A DNA stretch of 64,000 nt from NCBI GenBank assembly GCA_949825025.1, contig OX463778.1, forward strand, positions 43,998,646-44,062,645, read 5' to 3'. Within the stretch, counting starts at the first letter, position 1, and every line of letters begins with the position of its first letter. The translations under genes were made by a program, and so were the position numbers. The notes under the pieces are model-generated. The model saw only the letters and a list, made by a program, of their open reading frames with translations. It did no database searches and had not been told where the DNA came from. The DNA is from Siphlonurus alternatus. Its lineage: Eukaryota; Arthropoda; Insecta; Ephemeroptera; Siphlonuridae. Positions 1 through 14,400 of the stretch are shown piece after piece.

Positions 1-383
1 TACTCGTTGCAGGTTTCGGTGTGTTATATTCAATTGTTTACACAATAATAACTATAACAGGGAAAAATACATATATATACAATTCTAATCTAATTTGACT
101 ATTCTTTTAACATTATTTATTTTATTTAAACAGAAATAAATAAATACATCCTTTCTCTTTCTAAAAGCAACTTATAAATGTATATAATTTTTTATACTAA
201 TTAGATACAATGTATCTGAATCGCCGCAGCTATAATCATGTAATGTTCGTATAAGATTGCAAATTATCGCACTCAAGGCGCGAAAATTTGGTCCAAAAGT
301 TACTGCAATGAAGTTGGAGATAGCAGAGACTAACCCCGAGTACTTATCGCTGTGACCTCCGTGTATAGCACTGCAGGATGCGC
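1..383. other. AT-rich intergenic DNA
   Basis: No coding or RNA gene is recognisable. The stretch is AT-rich with short A/T runs. Confidence 0.6.
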
Positions 384-427
384 AATCAAGTACCCAATTA
401 GGTTCTGATTTAATTGGGTACTTGATT
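384..427. repeat. Perfect 17-bp hairpin
   Basis: The arm AATCAAGTACCCAATTA (384-400) is the exact reverse complement of 411-427, with a 10-base loop. The arm resembles the 3' tail of the 5S-derived repeats at 26381-26400 and 53429-53450 (AAGTACCCAATAGGGTTTGA in sense orientation), so it may be a remnant of two inverted tails. That link is inference. Confidence 0.75.
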
Positions 428-3130
428 TAATTTCAGTAATTTGTGTAACCTTAAACAACAAATTGACGTCAAATCTCATATTAGTATACATCATGTATAA
501 TTTGTTAATGTAAATATATTATATAGCATAGTCTAATTAGTATGGTAATTATTTTTATATCCATTTTGGTACTCTACAGTATAATGAATAGTTTATATAT
601 ATATATATTTTTTTTAACGTATAAAAAAAAAATTGAGTGTAAAACATAAAATAAAAACGTTATGTTTTTCTTAAAACTATACTGTGCGGCTTCTAAGCAT
701 TTCCAAATATGGCGAATCTCATGTCACATAATTCTAATCTTGCTAAGGTTGTGGAATGCTGTAGTGATATTAAATTTATTTAAAAGGCTTTGATGAAATT
801 TAAATCTTGAATCAACTGCATGAGAGAATCACTGGAAAATTGCATGGCGATTAGAGTGCGACGGGGGCGTTGTTGGTTTGGCGGCAGGGTCCGGGCGAGA
901 CTGCCGGTCAGACTGTGGTTGCCGTGACCTGGTCGAGGTCACAGCTCCATCCGTCTCCAGTGCGGGCCGCTTGACCGCCGTCACTGTATAATAACGTAGT
1001 TTGCAGAACCGCGGCGGGCCAGTTATTGATATCAACGAACGATGGGATGACTCCCTAGCAACAATAAATAATACATTAATTATAATTTAGTATTTAGTAT
1101 TCTCATGCAAAGATCTTGGCGTATATTTTAGCCTAGAAATAAAAATCGTAAGTATACCAAAAGCTTATATCAAATTCAAGTACTAAATCTGGTACTCAAA
1201 TTTCCAAACTAAAATTTATGCCTAATTTATAAGTCCTTTCTTCCTTTCTGCAAGATACCCCTATTAATTAGTTGAATTATATAAATACTCCTTGTTATGT
1301 GAATTTAGTAACAAACAAACAAAATATTTTGTTTCAATAAATATTATAATGGCACAAAGGAAAAAAAAATGTTACGTGACGTGATTATATTATGATTAAT
1401 AAAAGATATTTTATTCCTTTAAAGGAATCAAAATAATTTGAAATCGGTTTTATTTAAGTGAAAAAGTCAGAGTGCATAAAAATATTATATGCTGTTATAC
1501 AAATTAACTATTCGACAAAAAATAAAATTATTACTTTCATTGTACATGGTTAATTTCAATAATTTCAAAGTAGAATTTTTCTTGCTTACTAAATTTGTAG
1601 TATACATGATAACTATAGCTAGAATATAATCTTGATGTATATAACACGTTACGTATAATACATGTGCATACCAGCTATGCATGACTAGCAAATTCTAGCA
1701 ATGCATAACAATTATTTATTTTTTATTATTTATTGTAGATCAAGACGGATCAGTGATCACTTAACTAGCCATAAAATGATTTGTTTCAACTACAAGACAT
1801 GATTTCAAATGCTACTAACACTGCGATGTATGATCGTATGTAGAATAATGTCACCGCCGCGGCGCACATGTCATATATGCGTTCGAACTACATATAGCAA
1901 GTCAAGTGCGAGTTAGAGAGAGGGAGCTAGAGTTCATTGAACTCAAGCATGTGTGACCGCGAATGAAGGTCGCGATAAGCTGATAAGATTCCTCGTCATC
2001 GTTGAATTACGACATTATATAATCTTAAGACTAATATCATGATGATCTAATGGCACACACCTGTAATATCTAAAAATATTAATTGCAAGAATTTTTATTA
2101 ATGATAAGAATACGAGTACTTTTATATGAAATTATTTATTCCACATATATATGATTTGAATTAAATTGTATAATTGAATATTATATTCGGCATCATTAAT
2201 AAAAATTTATACTTTGTATGCATCAGTAAGTACAATTTATTTATGTGATAACAAAAATGTGTTAATGTCAGCTTACATTTATATAAGTAATATTATAATG
2301 GATTTAGAGATTTATGGCAAATGACTTGTGTATTTTTTAAACAAAAAAATTATATTATTGAATTGTACACGACAATTGAAGCTCTGTGCTACACGTGCGG
2401 GAATCCCTTGTCACTTTTTGTAATGTTTATCGCTCGCTCTGACCTTCACACGTGGCTGAGACTTTGCCACGCCGCCGCGTGTTCTCTCCACGCCACGTCG
2501 CGACCTGGGGGGTGGCGGGCGTGATAGGGGGCCGCGCGTGTTTTACTGCACATCTGGGCCCCGCGCGACAATTGCACTTTTTGCATTGCGCCCCTGAGTC
2601 ATGTCTCTTCAAGAAAGTCAGAATTTGACAGACTTTTAATCGCATATAATAAGATTTTTTATTATCTTTTTATTATTATTATATATTTTATTATTTTTTC
2701 ACCTTGATTTTTAATGTTTGTTAAAAAATATGCATTGCTTTTAAGTAATAAGAATATTTAATAAATATAAGATTTCGTTCTGATTTTCCCATTAACAAAA
2801 TTTTATAACCATGCGTGACAAAAACTTTTTTTTTTTCTGAGTGTTATTCAATATAGTAAATGTAAAATGTATTCTTATTTATATTAATATTTATTGCCTA
2901 AATAAGGTCTAATGATGAAAACGCACATTTGAGAAAACGCAATTTCTTGCATGAAATTATAATTAATGTAGCTTAACAAATAGATATAATAATAAGATAT
3001 TTCATAATTTTGTTGAAAACGTGTGAACAGAGAACTGGCTGTCAAAAGTATCAATAAACTAAATTTTTGACATCTTCCCACTCAGGGTGGCGTGGATGGT
3101 TTGCGTTTTTGGACCACTCCCTTGCATAAG
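428..3130. other. Intergenic DNA with two GC-rich islands
   Basis: AT-rich background. Two GC-rich islands stand out, about 840-1030 and 2420-2600. The short open frames inside them resemble no family I know. CACGTG E-boxes occur at 2392 and 2449. No splice-flanked conserved coding segment was found. Confidence 0.5.

Positions 3131-3163
<33 letters not shown>
3131..3163. repeat. (CT)n microsatellite
   Basis: Uninterrupted CT dinucleotide run of about 16 units. Confidence 0.95.
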
Positions 3164-3166
<3 letters not shown>

Positions 3167-4238
3167 AACAACTCCCATTCATTCACCGCACCCTGGTACG
3201 ACGACGGCGCTTGTCTGTCTATACGTTAGCACCCACGCAACATTCATTACATTATCCTCTTCCTCCTCCTCGCATCAGGCAAACTTATTGCTCGTTCAAT
3301 GCGTGCTCACAATGCTTATACATACAAATATACATACATCTTATTCTCTTGGTCGTCGGATCAACCACATAGAGAAATATATGTTCTTGTTAGCTGTTAC
3401 ACAACAAGTTTCAAGATAATAATATTGAATATAATACTGTAAAAAGATTCAGAAAAATATAAATAAGCTTGATACCGATCACGTTCTAATCTTGTTCAAT
3501 GTATTATCGTTTGATGACTTTGATGTATATGATTTTGCTGTGGGTGAAAACTGTTTTAGACTACACATCGGCATCATCAAACCGTTGTAACCTCTGATGG
3601 GACTGATGGATACACGATCATACACGACATGCTAGTGCAGGTCTGCAGGTATTATAGAAAGATATACGTGCAATTTCTTTAGCGGTATATAACAAGTCAA
3701 ACAAGACTGCAGACAGGTCTATATGCAAATTCAGCTTCACAATTAACGCTTCCATATTATATAAATCAAAATTCTTTTTATTCGTTCAATTTCAAATACA
3801 TTTATGTGCATTTATCGATCACACGTGTACACACTATTTTATGTATATAGAGCATTGCATGTGCGGAGGTGAAAAGGCAAAAAGAACATATTACACTGCT
3901 GACACTGCACAAGGTTCCCGAATTGTGCATGACAAAATTTTTTTTTTTTTTTAAAAAAAAGTTCCTTCACAGACGTGAGGTATACAGATTTAATCGCGTT
4001 TATCGATAACAGAATATTAACAAATTAAAAAATCCATTATTTTGTTATGGTCCAAAAATTAGAATAGTTCATATATCTATATAATATATGAATATTATTT
4101 AAGTATAATTTATGTAATTGTTGTTTCTGATTGAATTGTTTCTTGCAGCAAGAAACAATTGAAATTATTTTATTTTTGTAAATTATATATAAATGGAAAT
4201 TCAATCAACAATTTATTTATCTATCTGTTTATTTTTTG
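3164..4238. other. Intergenic DNA, no gene seen
   Basis: AT-rich sequence with homopolymer runs, for example near 3938-3960. Nothing functional is recognised. Confidence 0.5.
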
Positions 4239-4239
4239 T

Positions 4240-4334
<95 letters not shown>

Positions 4335-4335
4335 T
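4239..4335. repeat. (TTTA)n microsatellite
   Basis: About 24 nearly perfect TTTA units. They create long spurious open frames rich in Leu/Phe/Ile/Tyr. Confidence 0.97.
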
Positions 4336-4632
4336 CAATTTATTTTGCATCGTCTTGAAGATACATTTAAAATATTGCAAGCATTTGGCATTTGTATTGG
4401 AAAATATTTATAAATTTGAATAGGCGGACAATCAAGCACAGCAAATTAACTTTATCTATAATGAAAATTCAATATGGTTAATATTTATTAATTAATGCAT
4501 GATTTGATATTCAATTTAATTATATAAACTAATGGTGAGCACATTGATTTAAATATTAGATTAGCAGCAAAATAAATTTGGTAAAACGTTAGATTAATTT
4601 GAAATTTCTATAATAATACAATAATAATATAC

Positions 4633-4634
<2 letters not shown>

Positions 4635-4677
<43 letters not shown>
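4635..4677. repeat. (TA)n microsatellite
   Basis: Long TA run directly preceding a GC-rich island. Confidence 0.95.
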
Positions 4678-4679
<2 letters not shown>

Positions 4680-4680
<1 letters not shown>

Positions 4681-5180
4681 ATAATGAGTCAGCGAGGCAG
4701 TGCAGGCCGGATTGCTTTGTACATTGGCGAGGTGTCATACTGAAAGTGAATTTGATGATGCTGTCCGGGAGGGCCCTCTCGGTACTTGGTGGTGCGGATG
4801 TTGGGACCTTTGCATGGCTGGACCACCGCCAGCATCCTCCCTCCTACCTCCCCTCGCCTGCCACGGAGCATAAGAAGAGGTCTGAGAGGCTCGCGAAGGC
4901 CACACGAGGTTGGAATGAATGAAGTTGCTTTCCCCCTCCCCCCCCACACCTTACCGCGGAGGAGGCATCCTGTGTACACCTGTAATATCGCTGCCGCCGC
5001 CGCCCGTCTAGTGATCTGAGGTGCATGATGTGCACGTGACTGCAGCTTCCCACCGTCTTCTGCAGCATTAGCGGCTGCTGCATCTCATCATCAAGAGAGA
5101 CAAATATCGCCTCGGAGAATAAATTCCTCCACTTCAATAATAGCCTCAAAACCTGTTTCTTATTCCTTCTCATCGTCTAG
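4680..5180. other. GC-rich island
   Basis: Sharp shift from (TA)n to GC-rich sequence. Several overlapping frames stay open on both strands, as expected of GC-rich non-coding DNA. A CACGTGAC box lies at 5033-5040. It could be a regulatory element or an unrecognised exon; no protein family is recognised. Confidence 0.4.
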
Positions 5181-8100
5181 CATTTAAAGTCTTGATTTAA
5201 TTTTTTTATATACTCTCTACCGAGTACTTTAAATTTTTAAAACCTAAGTTGTTTAATTTTTAAATAGCGACATAACTTTTAAATGAGAAAATTGTTAAGG
5301 GGGTAAAGTTACGATACGATCTTCCATTCTTATCTCTGCAACATTTAACTTTAATTCTTATGTTATAATTATATAATTATGTTTTAATGAAATTATAATA
5401 ATTATGATATTAATTATTGTCAATAAATGTTGCAACCTAATTAATAGCTTTAATCAAATCAGATACTTGGAATTTTAATTATATGTCTCCGGTTATATTA
5501 ACTGCATGATGTAACTTTAGTAAAAAAAGTGCCTGTTTGAATTTTAAATTAGTTCAAATTAAGTACGGTCTTATTCTAAAAGAGTGGAACAGTGACAACG
5601 CGCTATTCTCCAATTTATTTTTCCATCTCCCGTTGTATAACCTTTTACCGTAAATTTCTTAAAGTAAAGCTATTTATGTACCAACCTAAATTATTCAGTC
5701 AGATTGCTGCTGAGCGCCAGACGCCCAACTGGTTGCATATTTTACAGGCTCCCAGCTCCCACAACGAGCGCACAAAACACGATCCACAATCTACTGTTTG
5801 TTTATTTGTTTGTTTATTTGTTTTGATAATTATGAATTAACTCTGCAAAACAAATACTTAAATCCATTTTTGTAGTGTGGTAAAAACTATAATTATTATT
5901 GTAATCATCTTCCATATATATATATAATACATTGTATAATGTGATTAATGAGTAAAATGAAATAACTTTAACCTCTTCACTTGAAAGAAATAATTCAACA
6001 AAGATTAATCAAGGATTTTAAAATAGGGCAATATCAGAAATTTCCATTGTTTGCTTTTCGGAAAGACCAATATTTGTTACAATTTTACTTACACACAATA
6101 AACAGTAACCATGCGTTTCTTAAAATAATAAAAGATACAATATTTTAGTAAATTGCTTGCATGAAAGTGGCCTGCGGGTACGGATGTTATAGTAGAAAAT
6201 CTGATCTCCCCTCCCAAAAACTTTGATTTATGAAAATAGCAGTGCAGAGGAAATTCCCCCACTCCACAATCACATGCATCTGACCAGCCCCTCCTTTTTT
6301 TTAACATGCACCTGGTGACTTGAGATTGAATTCGTGCAGTCAAAATTGAAGGCAATCGGCAAAAAAAATAAACAAAGCAATAATATAGCATTCTTAACAA
6401 ATATTTTGACCAATTTGAATACATAAATTGTCATGCTTCAACATTTGATTGCCATTATTCCTAATAATTTAGCAATCATTGTTATAATTATAATATATTA
6501 TATTCTTGTATTATTATTTTTCCAATAATAAATTGTTTATAAACAGCAAGATGTGGTAAACGAGAAAAATTGAAGTGTAGGTACTTTGCAATTAGCTACA
6601 TGACGATCAAGAAATGCATTATAAAAACCGTAAACAAATGTTTATTTAACAAAAAAATAAAACTTCATAAAATATAACATTTAATCTATAACGTAAAAAA
6701 AAAAATATGATTAGATCATCCACGTAACTACCGCTTTTTCTTCTCATTGGTTCAAACTAGAATCACTTATTTCATTACTATTATAATTATATAATATACC
6801 ACCATGGGCTACTAACTTTATCATAAAATGTACAAGTAATCTTGAAGGACATAAAAAATAGGTGCGAGAATATTTGATGTGCTCTATGATGCACATGGAT
6901 ATAATATAAGCGATGATATAAAGAAATCTTGGTAAACTGAAGTGTTCTTTCATCCAAAAAGTTTGTTGTATAAACTTTTGCGATCTTGGCTTGCAGAAGA
7001 GTGTTGGATCATCATCAGCAGCAGCAGCAACAGCAGCAGCAACAGAGCAAGTTGGCAGCGTCCGACCTTGGAACGCCTGGCATCCCACACTGCCTTCCCG
7101 CCAGCAACAGCAGAGAGAGGCCTAACTTTGGGATAGTATTATATACAGTACGATTGGATCATGAAATTATTGTTATATTGAACACGATGAGTATCTTAAA
7201 TAATAATAAAAAAAAAACATAATACATTAATAATAATATTTTTCATATTATACTAATTAACAAGAATGATGGAAAGGAATGTTGTTGTATAATCAGTTAT
7301 GCTTGCTTGCATAATTATTGATGTAGTATAAAAAGCGCAGTGGTAAGCTAAAAATTAAGTTGGAGCCGCCGCCGATATGATGAAGCGCATGACCTGAGAT
7401 GGCATGTAATGAGTAGAGGAGAAAAGATGAAGAAGCGCCACGACAGCTGTAATTCCCTGCCCCACTCCTCTAACCCTTTTTAGTCCTGCTTTATCCCGAG
7501 ACGAAGACGACGATGTTCCCCTCTTTTCCTCCTCTTTGCACACCATGTGATATGTCTGCCAGTCCAAGAGGCGTACTAAATCAGCTTTGCATCGAAAAAA
7601 CACGCGCTTCTATACTCATGAAAAAGTACTTAGCAAAACTCAACCTATCAGAAAATATATATAATTATATTATTTTTTTATTATGCGTGCAAAATCTTTT
7701 TTAACTATATTCTAAAAATAACTTGGACCATAATTTTTTTACATGGATAATTAATTATTTAAACAATTATTATTTCTGAGAATTAATTAGAAACACATGT
7801 TATTTTGCTTATTTTTATAGGTTCAAATTGTAATTTACAAAAGATTTTCATATATTGACTATATTTTTCATGTGGTTTTCAATGACAATGTTGAAAGTAT
7901 GATTGATTGTCGGTGGCTCGATTGTATAATACAACCACGATTTTGGTCCACAGTACTTGCTGCTATTTTGTCTTGTCCTCGATTAGCTTCCCAGATACTC
8001 CAGACAAAGGCTGAGTTTTTTTTTTTCCTCTCCCCCGCCCGCGTCTTTGCCGCCACGTTGGAGCCAGGCTGGACGCAATCAAGCCGAACAGCTCCTCCTG

Positions 8101-11086
8101 AGATATTAGGCTTCGATTTTTGCTACTCCCGAGGAAGCAAGCTGGCTAGAAACCTGACACGTCCGAGATGGTCACTACATGATAAAAATTTAGCCGGCTT
8201 TCCACTTCATCAGAGAGAGTGACAAACTGGACTCCTGCAAGAGATTTTTGCTGCTGCCAAAATTTAGGTGTGATCACGGCTAAAAGCTGCTAAAAACTTG
8301 GCTTCTTTCAACCTTATGTGAGGCAATTATCTAATCCTGCTTTAAAATCTTTCTCATGGTCATTTTATATTTTACCAAAAGAAAAGTATGAAATTATTAA
8401 AGTTATATTATGGTAGATTTTAGACTATATAATATTTAAGTTTTAAGTATAAAAAAATAAAACAAGTTTCTATTATAATAAAATATTAATATATATATAT
8501 ATATATATAATTTTTAGTGGCACTCCTTGAAATACAATCATGTTTGCCACACAATTAACAGTCAGGTGTAAACTTTTTTTTATTATATTATATTGAAATT
8601 CTTTAATAGATATACACGGTTTCCAAAAACAATATTAAATAATGATACTTCAAACTTTTTTCTTGTATTTATTTAAAGATGCGATGATAATTATAAATAA
8701 TGATTGATGATATTAGAAAGATAAAAAGAAAAAAAAAAGTAGTGTCAGAAACAATCTTTATTTCTTCATTTCATTAATGTTATGAGACAAGTTAACAAGC
8801 TATCCATTGCAATGTATGCATTGATATTACTCCATATGGAGAGAGGATACTGCAAGCGTGCAGTAATCGATGCTAGCAGATTGATGATGAACCTGTTGCT
8901 GCATGCTCTCATCTGAGACGGATAAATTTTCACGTGACACCATGCATGCATGCTATAAGTGCTATAATATAGTTATAGTTACATACACCCACGCTATATA
9001 AATATATAAGGGAAGATCGTCTTTAATGAAGAAAGTGGAGACCTGTGATTGAATAACGATACCCTGGTACCATGGAGGTCAGGTCGCAGGTCATCTGAGC
9101 TTAGTTCAGATCACCAGTATAGGTGCATGCATGCATTCCAAAGACGAGGAGGCCTTACGAGTATCTGAATCAAGTCTCTATTTCGCTGTATATATTCACA
9201 AGATCGCGTACCTCGTATAAAGCAGCAACGTCACCTGATGACTACATGGGTGGTCGTAGACATTTGAGGAGCTAATCAAGGCTACCAAAAGACATAAGAA
9301 ATCATCCTCGTGAAATCCGTGCGAGCTAATTTTAAAATTGGGATTTTCATATGCATGCAATTAAATACATTATATAGTTGACAATTTTTTGAAAAATACT
9401 ATAATATATGTATTTATTTTTATTTTAAAATTTAATAATATGTAATTAATTAAATTTATTTCAATATAATTAGGAAACAAAATACTTTCTCAATGATAAT
9501 TTTGCATTTTACTTTGCATTTTTAGTAACTTTTACTATTGTATTTTATTTTTTATTTTTATTTTTTTTTTATTGTTCTAAATTGAAGCTAATAGAAGTAG
9601 CATGCTTGATTTAAAAATTATCGATTTGAATCTAAACTTTTTTTACTGCAAGGAGGGTTGCGCACTTTCCAGTCACCTTGAAGTAAGCAGACACCGACTC
9701 GAAACAAATGATAATAATAATATTACATTAGAGCCATGCAGACTCTTGTATATATAGCAGTTGGTCATAAAAGTGGTACCATTTTTACTGCTATTTCCTG
9801 AGCTAAGATTACAAATATGACATCAACAAAAAGGAAAAGAAAAAAGTCACTCTCCTTACAGGACGTTCCGGGTTGCACAGCTTCCTGTCTGGTCCATTAA
9901 ATTGAGATATGACGATTTTATTGCAAGTGATAAACTCAAAATCTTTTTATACTTTGAATTCTAAGAACACGGTGCTCATGTAATTAAATGTTGATTACAT
10001 TTTACATATAATATATGCTTGTTATATAGTATTTAAATAATGGCTATAAAAAGAGTACTATACTATATATAGATAGTAAATGTAATAATTATGTAAAAAT
10101 AAATAAAACTATTTACAAAAATAAATAATTATTGTGTATATAAGTAAATTAAAATAATCAATTAAATAAATAAGAAATAATGATTTATTAAGTTATGTTC
10201 CAAAAATTTACATGTATAATATTATATATATATACCCTCTATCATCATAGGCAATGCAGTTAAAATAATTATAGACGATGAGTCGTCACAAGCCGATAAC
10301 AGCTCATCTACCCAGCACATGGAACACAAATTTTATCTAAATTATATATTGACAAATTTAGATTTGATTTTATATTTAATTTATGACTTGTAAACCGGAT
10401 TTCAATAATAATAATCGTTTTCAAACTAAAGGTAAATAAATATCACGCTAAATAGGTAGTTTCAAAATTTCAATCTATCCAAACATGAAATTGTTACGTT
10501 TTGTATTATTTCTTAATGAATATTAATTTATTGAAAATGATTAAAAAGTTTTAACAATATCTAATATAATAATAACTTCAATATTTTCTTTCTTCGTTTT
10601 ATTAGGAACAAAATAATACATCCATATAGAGAATTACAAGAATGTTAATTACATAACTAACTAAATTAGCTTTTTTGTTGTTGATATTTCTATATGGGTG
10701 CAGTATAACATATATTAAACTAACTCATAATATAATTTGTAGTTTTTGTTCTTTGTATTATTTTTCCCCCCTGCTCTTTCAGTGTTATTTAATTTTTAAA
10801 AACTGAAAAGGTTTGGTTAAAAAAAAAAAAAAAAACACTCTCATTATTATAATTTTTTATTATGTCTGTGTCCAGGCTGCATGCATGCGTCTGACTGGCA
10901 CGCAGCCATAGAGGGGGTTACCGACTGAATGAAATACCATCAGCTCTGCGGGAGACTAGTAGAATATTATATATTATGTACCATCATACAATACATATAC
11001 ACCATAAGATATAGAGAGTGTTGGAGAAGATGTTCCAAAGTCCCCATAGCAACCAAATGATGAGCCCCCCACGTGACACTGTAGTG
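5181..11086. other. Intergenic DNA, no gene seen
   Basis: AT-rich stretch with moderate GC islands around 6990-7120, 7380-7560, 8030-8220 and 9000-9290. It includes a short CAG/CAA repeat (about 7015-7046), an (AT)n run near 8488 and repeated TGCATGCA motifs near 8943 and 9127. No gene is supported. Confidence 0.5.
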
Positions 11087-11094
11087 TGACGTCA
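11087..11094. promoter_or_regulatory. Perfect CRE (TGACGTCA)
   Basis: Consensus CREB/ATF palindrome in a GC-rich island, 17 bases downstream of a CACGTGAC box at 11070. A second perfect CRE lies at 11449-11456. Function is inferred from the motif only. Confidence 0.4.
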
Positions 11095-11355
11095 CTTCCT
11101 CTCTTGTGCCACGAGTGCTCCTCGATCTTCTATAATATAACAGGTGGCAGCTCGCGGTTTTTCTGCTCATCTCTTTGCAAACAGCCTCCTTGCAGGCAGA
11201 GCGGGTGGCTAGAATTGAGATACCACAAAAAATATATATTATTATATATATATATATATATCCATACAGCAGTAGACTATGCTCTATGCAGTCTATGGAG
11301 AAGAGTAAAAGAAGAAAAAGGAGTAGAGACTTTTGCTTATGTCGGCTGGATCTCT

Positions 11356-11360
<5 letters not shown>

Positions 11361-11418
<58 letters not shown>
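11361..11418. repeat. (AG)n microsatellite
   Basis: About 29 AG units. They produce spurious Arg/Glu (+) and Ser/Leu (-) open frames. Confidence 0.97.
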
Positions 11419-11421
<3 letters not shown>

Positions 11422-11448
11422 AGAAGGAGACCGTCTTTCTGTCAATAG

Positions 11449-11456
11449 TGACGTCA
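11449..11456. promoter_or_regulatory. Perfect CRE (TGACGTCA)
   Basis: Second consensus CRE of a pair about 360 bp apart; see 11087. Confidence 0.4.
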
Positions 11457-14400
11457 CAAGTATTCGCAAACTGCAAATATATAGAGAACTTTTTATGAAT
11501 AACCACGAGTGTATGTAGTAAATACTGTGTGGGAAATCTTGAAGCAGTAATTCTATATATTTCTATATATTATTATATAATGGTGAATATAAGAAAGCCT
11601 AAGAGACGTGTAGTATCTGTATATGTTTATAATAATATATTTGTTAGAGATAAAGATGATGCTCTAGCTCGCTTTTAAATAAAAAGGATAAGCGCTTTGA
11701 ATTTGGTACTATAAAGAAAAGAGAACTTCTTGAGAGTAAAACTTGAGGAATCTCATTCAATACGCATATGGTTCAAATATCTGAATGAAATTTGTGTGCG
11801 ACGTAGAAAAACCTTACCTATATTTATTATACTTCCATTTTTTTTCCTCTATATATTATACATCTGATCGTCTTTACGCTATGTCTTGTATGTTATATAG
11901 GTGACAGCAGCATCTTTTATTTCCTTAGTTCGACCTGCCGCAAACTGAATGGTGAACAGGTTCACACGCTTTATATAATATACGAGTGCTCATTATGTGA
12001 ATGCTGTGGGCAATTTGTGACGCGGAGAGACAAAGCGCGGGGATCGCATATGTTGGCGCCAGCCCTGTCTGGGATTGCTGAATGTGTATATACACTATAC
12101 CGTGTATGGAAGCTGCAAGCCAGGGGGTGAAACCAAAAGGAATAGAGAAACTTATATGAGGGTGGGCCTTTTTGCGTTTTCTGGCCTGGTAAGTCGTATA
12201 CCCACCACCATATCCGTAGTTCCAAGAAATGGCTAAAGGTTTTTCTAGCTGAAAAAGAGGGAAAAAATATTTTCTCCTTTCATCCCTGTTTTCTCTTAAA
12301 AAAAATCTCTATTGGAAATATTCTAAGGACAGTGTAAAAGGGACTGCTCTAGGGATGGGACTATACTCTATAGAAAGGTGGCTATATAAGGAGTATGGTA
12401 TGTTTATGACAAGCACCTGTTGTAAAAAGGTATTATAATATAGAGAATAATAAGGGAAAAAAGAAGCAATGACCTACCCTTCTTTTCTGTCTTTTTGTGT
12501 CCAGTGGGTGAGCAGAGTGTATGAAACAGGCAAGTCTCGTGCTGGTGTACTTTTTGTTCACTTTACATGGTCGACACTGTCCGAGCCTCTTGCACCCCCT
12601 GCTGAGGATTGAACTAAAGACCTCCAACGATGGTCAAGATTCGAGTGATAAAATTGGTGTAATTGGTGCTGAGGTGATCGAGGAGAGCCGGAGATGCTGC
12701 TGCAGTCAAGTCACGCGTTCATCTCGCGGGCTGAAACTCAAGGACGACCGGGCAGCCAGACACACGGGTTCGATTCCCGCCTTGGAATGTCGGCAGCAGT
12801 CTCTCCCTGTCACCTTGAACTTCACCGTCCTCCTGCACGCATACAGAGAATTAATAGCAATAAAAACAAATGCATCGATTGAACTTTTATTATTATATAT
12901 AGAATAAATTTTATCTATATTACTTAACTATAATGATAAATTGACTTTTAGCAAGTGTATTTTCAAAGAATAATAATAATAAAGAAAACAGGTACAATTG
13001 TTATTTTTATCATAAAAGGTTTTATTAAAAAAAGCAAAGAAAACGACCATATATTGTGGGTTAGGTATAAGGGTAAGGTTAGCCTTGTAAAGTTTATAAT
13101 GACAGCGGTGTACGGTACTTGAGGCAGGCAGGCAGGCAGGCTGAGGGTATAGAGGGTGGAGAACCCGATGGCCCTGCAGCAACAGTCCAGCAAGGAGAAA
13201 TAAATAAAGTTACCACCACAACTTCCTGCGTGCAAGCTCAAGTGTCATTGTTGAGAAAAATTTGTTCCGTCTATTGAATTTGACTTCCGAAAAGAGCGAG
13301 AAAATATGATTATCCTAACCATGACATATAATATATTTGTTATTTGGCCTTTCCTTATTATTTTCTTTTTCTATTTTCTGTATTATAAATAACAATCTTG
13401 AGCACGTTCTATATGAACTATATAAATTTAGCTTCAGATAATAAACCCGTAGCTCGATCTCTATAGTTCAAACTCTAAAATTCCATGGCATATCACCGTT
13501 ATATAAGTCTTTCCAATAATGAACTTTTGTGTTATTCCAATGCTAAATTTTAAATGAAACGTTTCGAAGTTGTGCTAAAAATAGCCTTCTTTTTATGCTA
13601 CACGTGCGGTACTGAGAAACAAGGAAATTTTTATGACTGTGACTGCCTTTTTAATTACTTTACAACATTCTTAAAAACTTGCCTATTTAAAGTTGTGATT
13701 ACAAGTTATAGATTTTCTAAAATTATACATTTAATGATGCATCATATTAATTGCATAATACTTAATTTAAATGTTTCCATAAATTGTTGCTAGTTAATGT
13801 TTAAAACGTGCCACATTTAATATACTTATAATAATTAATAATTAATAATAGTAATAACTAATAATAGTGTTGAGGCATGTAACTCTTTTACCATCAGGTT
13901 AATCACGCGCGCAGCAAACGTCTCGGATATTATCATCTTCTAATTGTTTGAAAGTAATTCAATACAGCACGTCTGGTGCAGCTGACAAGTAATGAAAACT
14001 CATATATTTACGCCCTACAGCAACATAAGTTATTATATAGTACTGTACGTGTAGTGATGATGCTTTTGCGAAGTAGAGACTTATTATTATTATTTTTATG
14101 AGCTGCAGCAAAAGTTGAGGAGGAGAAGGTTTAAAGTCCTCTCAACTGAGATTGTCTCGACGTGGTTGTCGGGACGTTGAAGAATGCGCGAGCTCCGAGT
14201 TAATGACGCTAGTGTCGGAGCTTGCGGGGCGGTAACGTCTTGACACTGGATGAGCTGGAGTCTGCTGCAAGCGCATTCCATGCCCTCCAGCAGCAGCTTG
14301 CAGTATATAATCAACAACTTAGTATAAGTGAGTACCAAGCAAACAGTACACCGAGAGACGCATCTGGTCACAAACTCTTTCTCAGGTGACTCCTCGTGCA

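Noticed and set aside
4159..4423. Open frames rich in Leu/Tyr/Ile/Phe
   Set aside because: Pure translation of the (TTTA)n microsatellite.
6986..7222. Poly-glutamine frame
   Set aside because: Short CAG/CAA repeat in AT-rich DNA; no conserved flanking coding sequence or splice context.
10967..11518. Long overlapping frames on both strands
   Set aside because: Driven by the (AG)n run; residues are Ser-Leu or Arg-Glu repeats, with no family outside it.
12694..12850. Possible tRNA or tRNA-SINE because of GGTTCGATTCCCG at 12767
   Set aside because: T-arm-like only; no A box, acceptor stem or anticodon arm at the right spacing.
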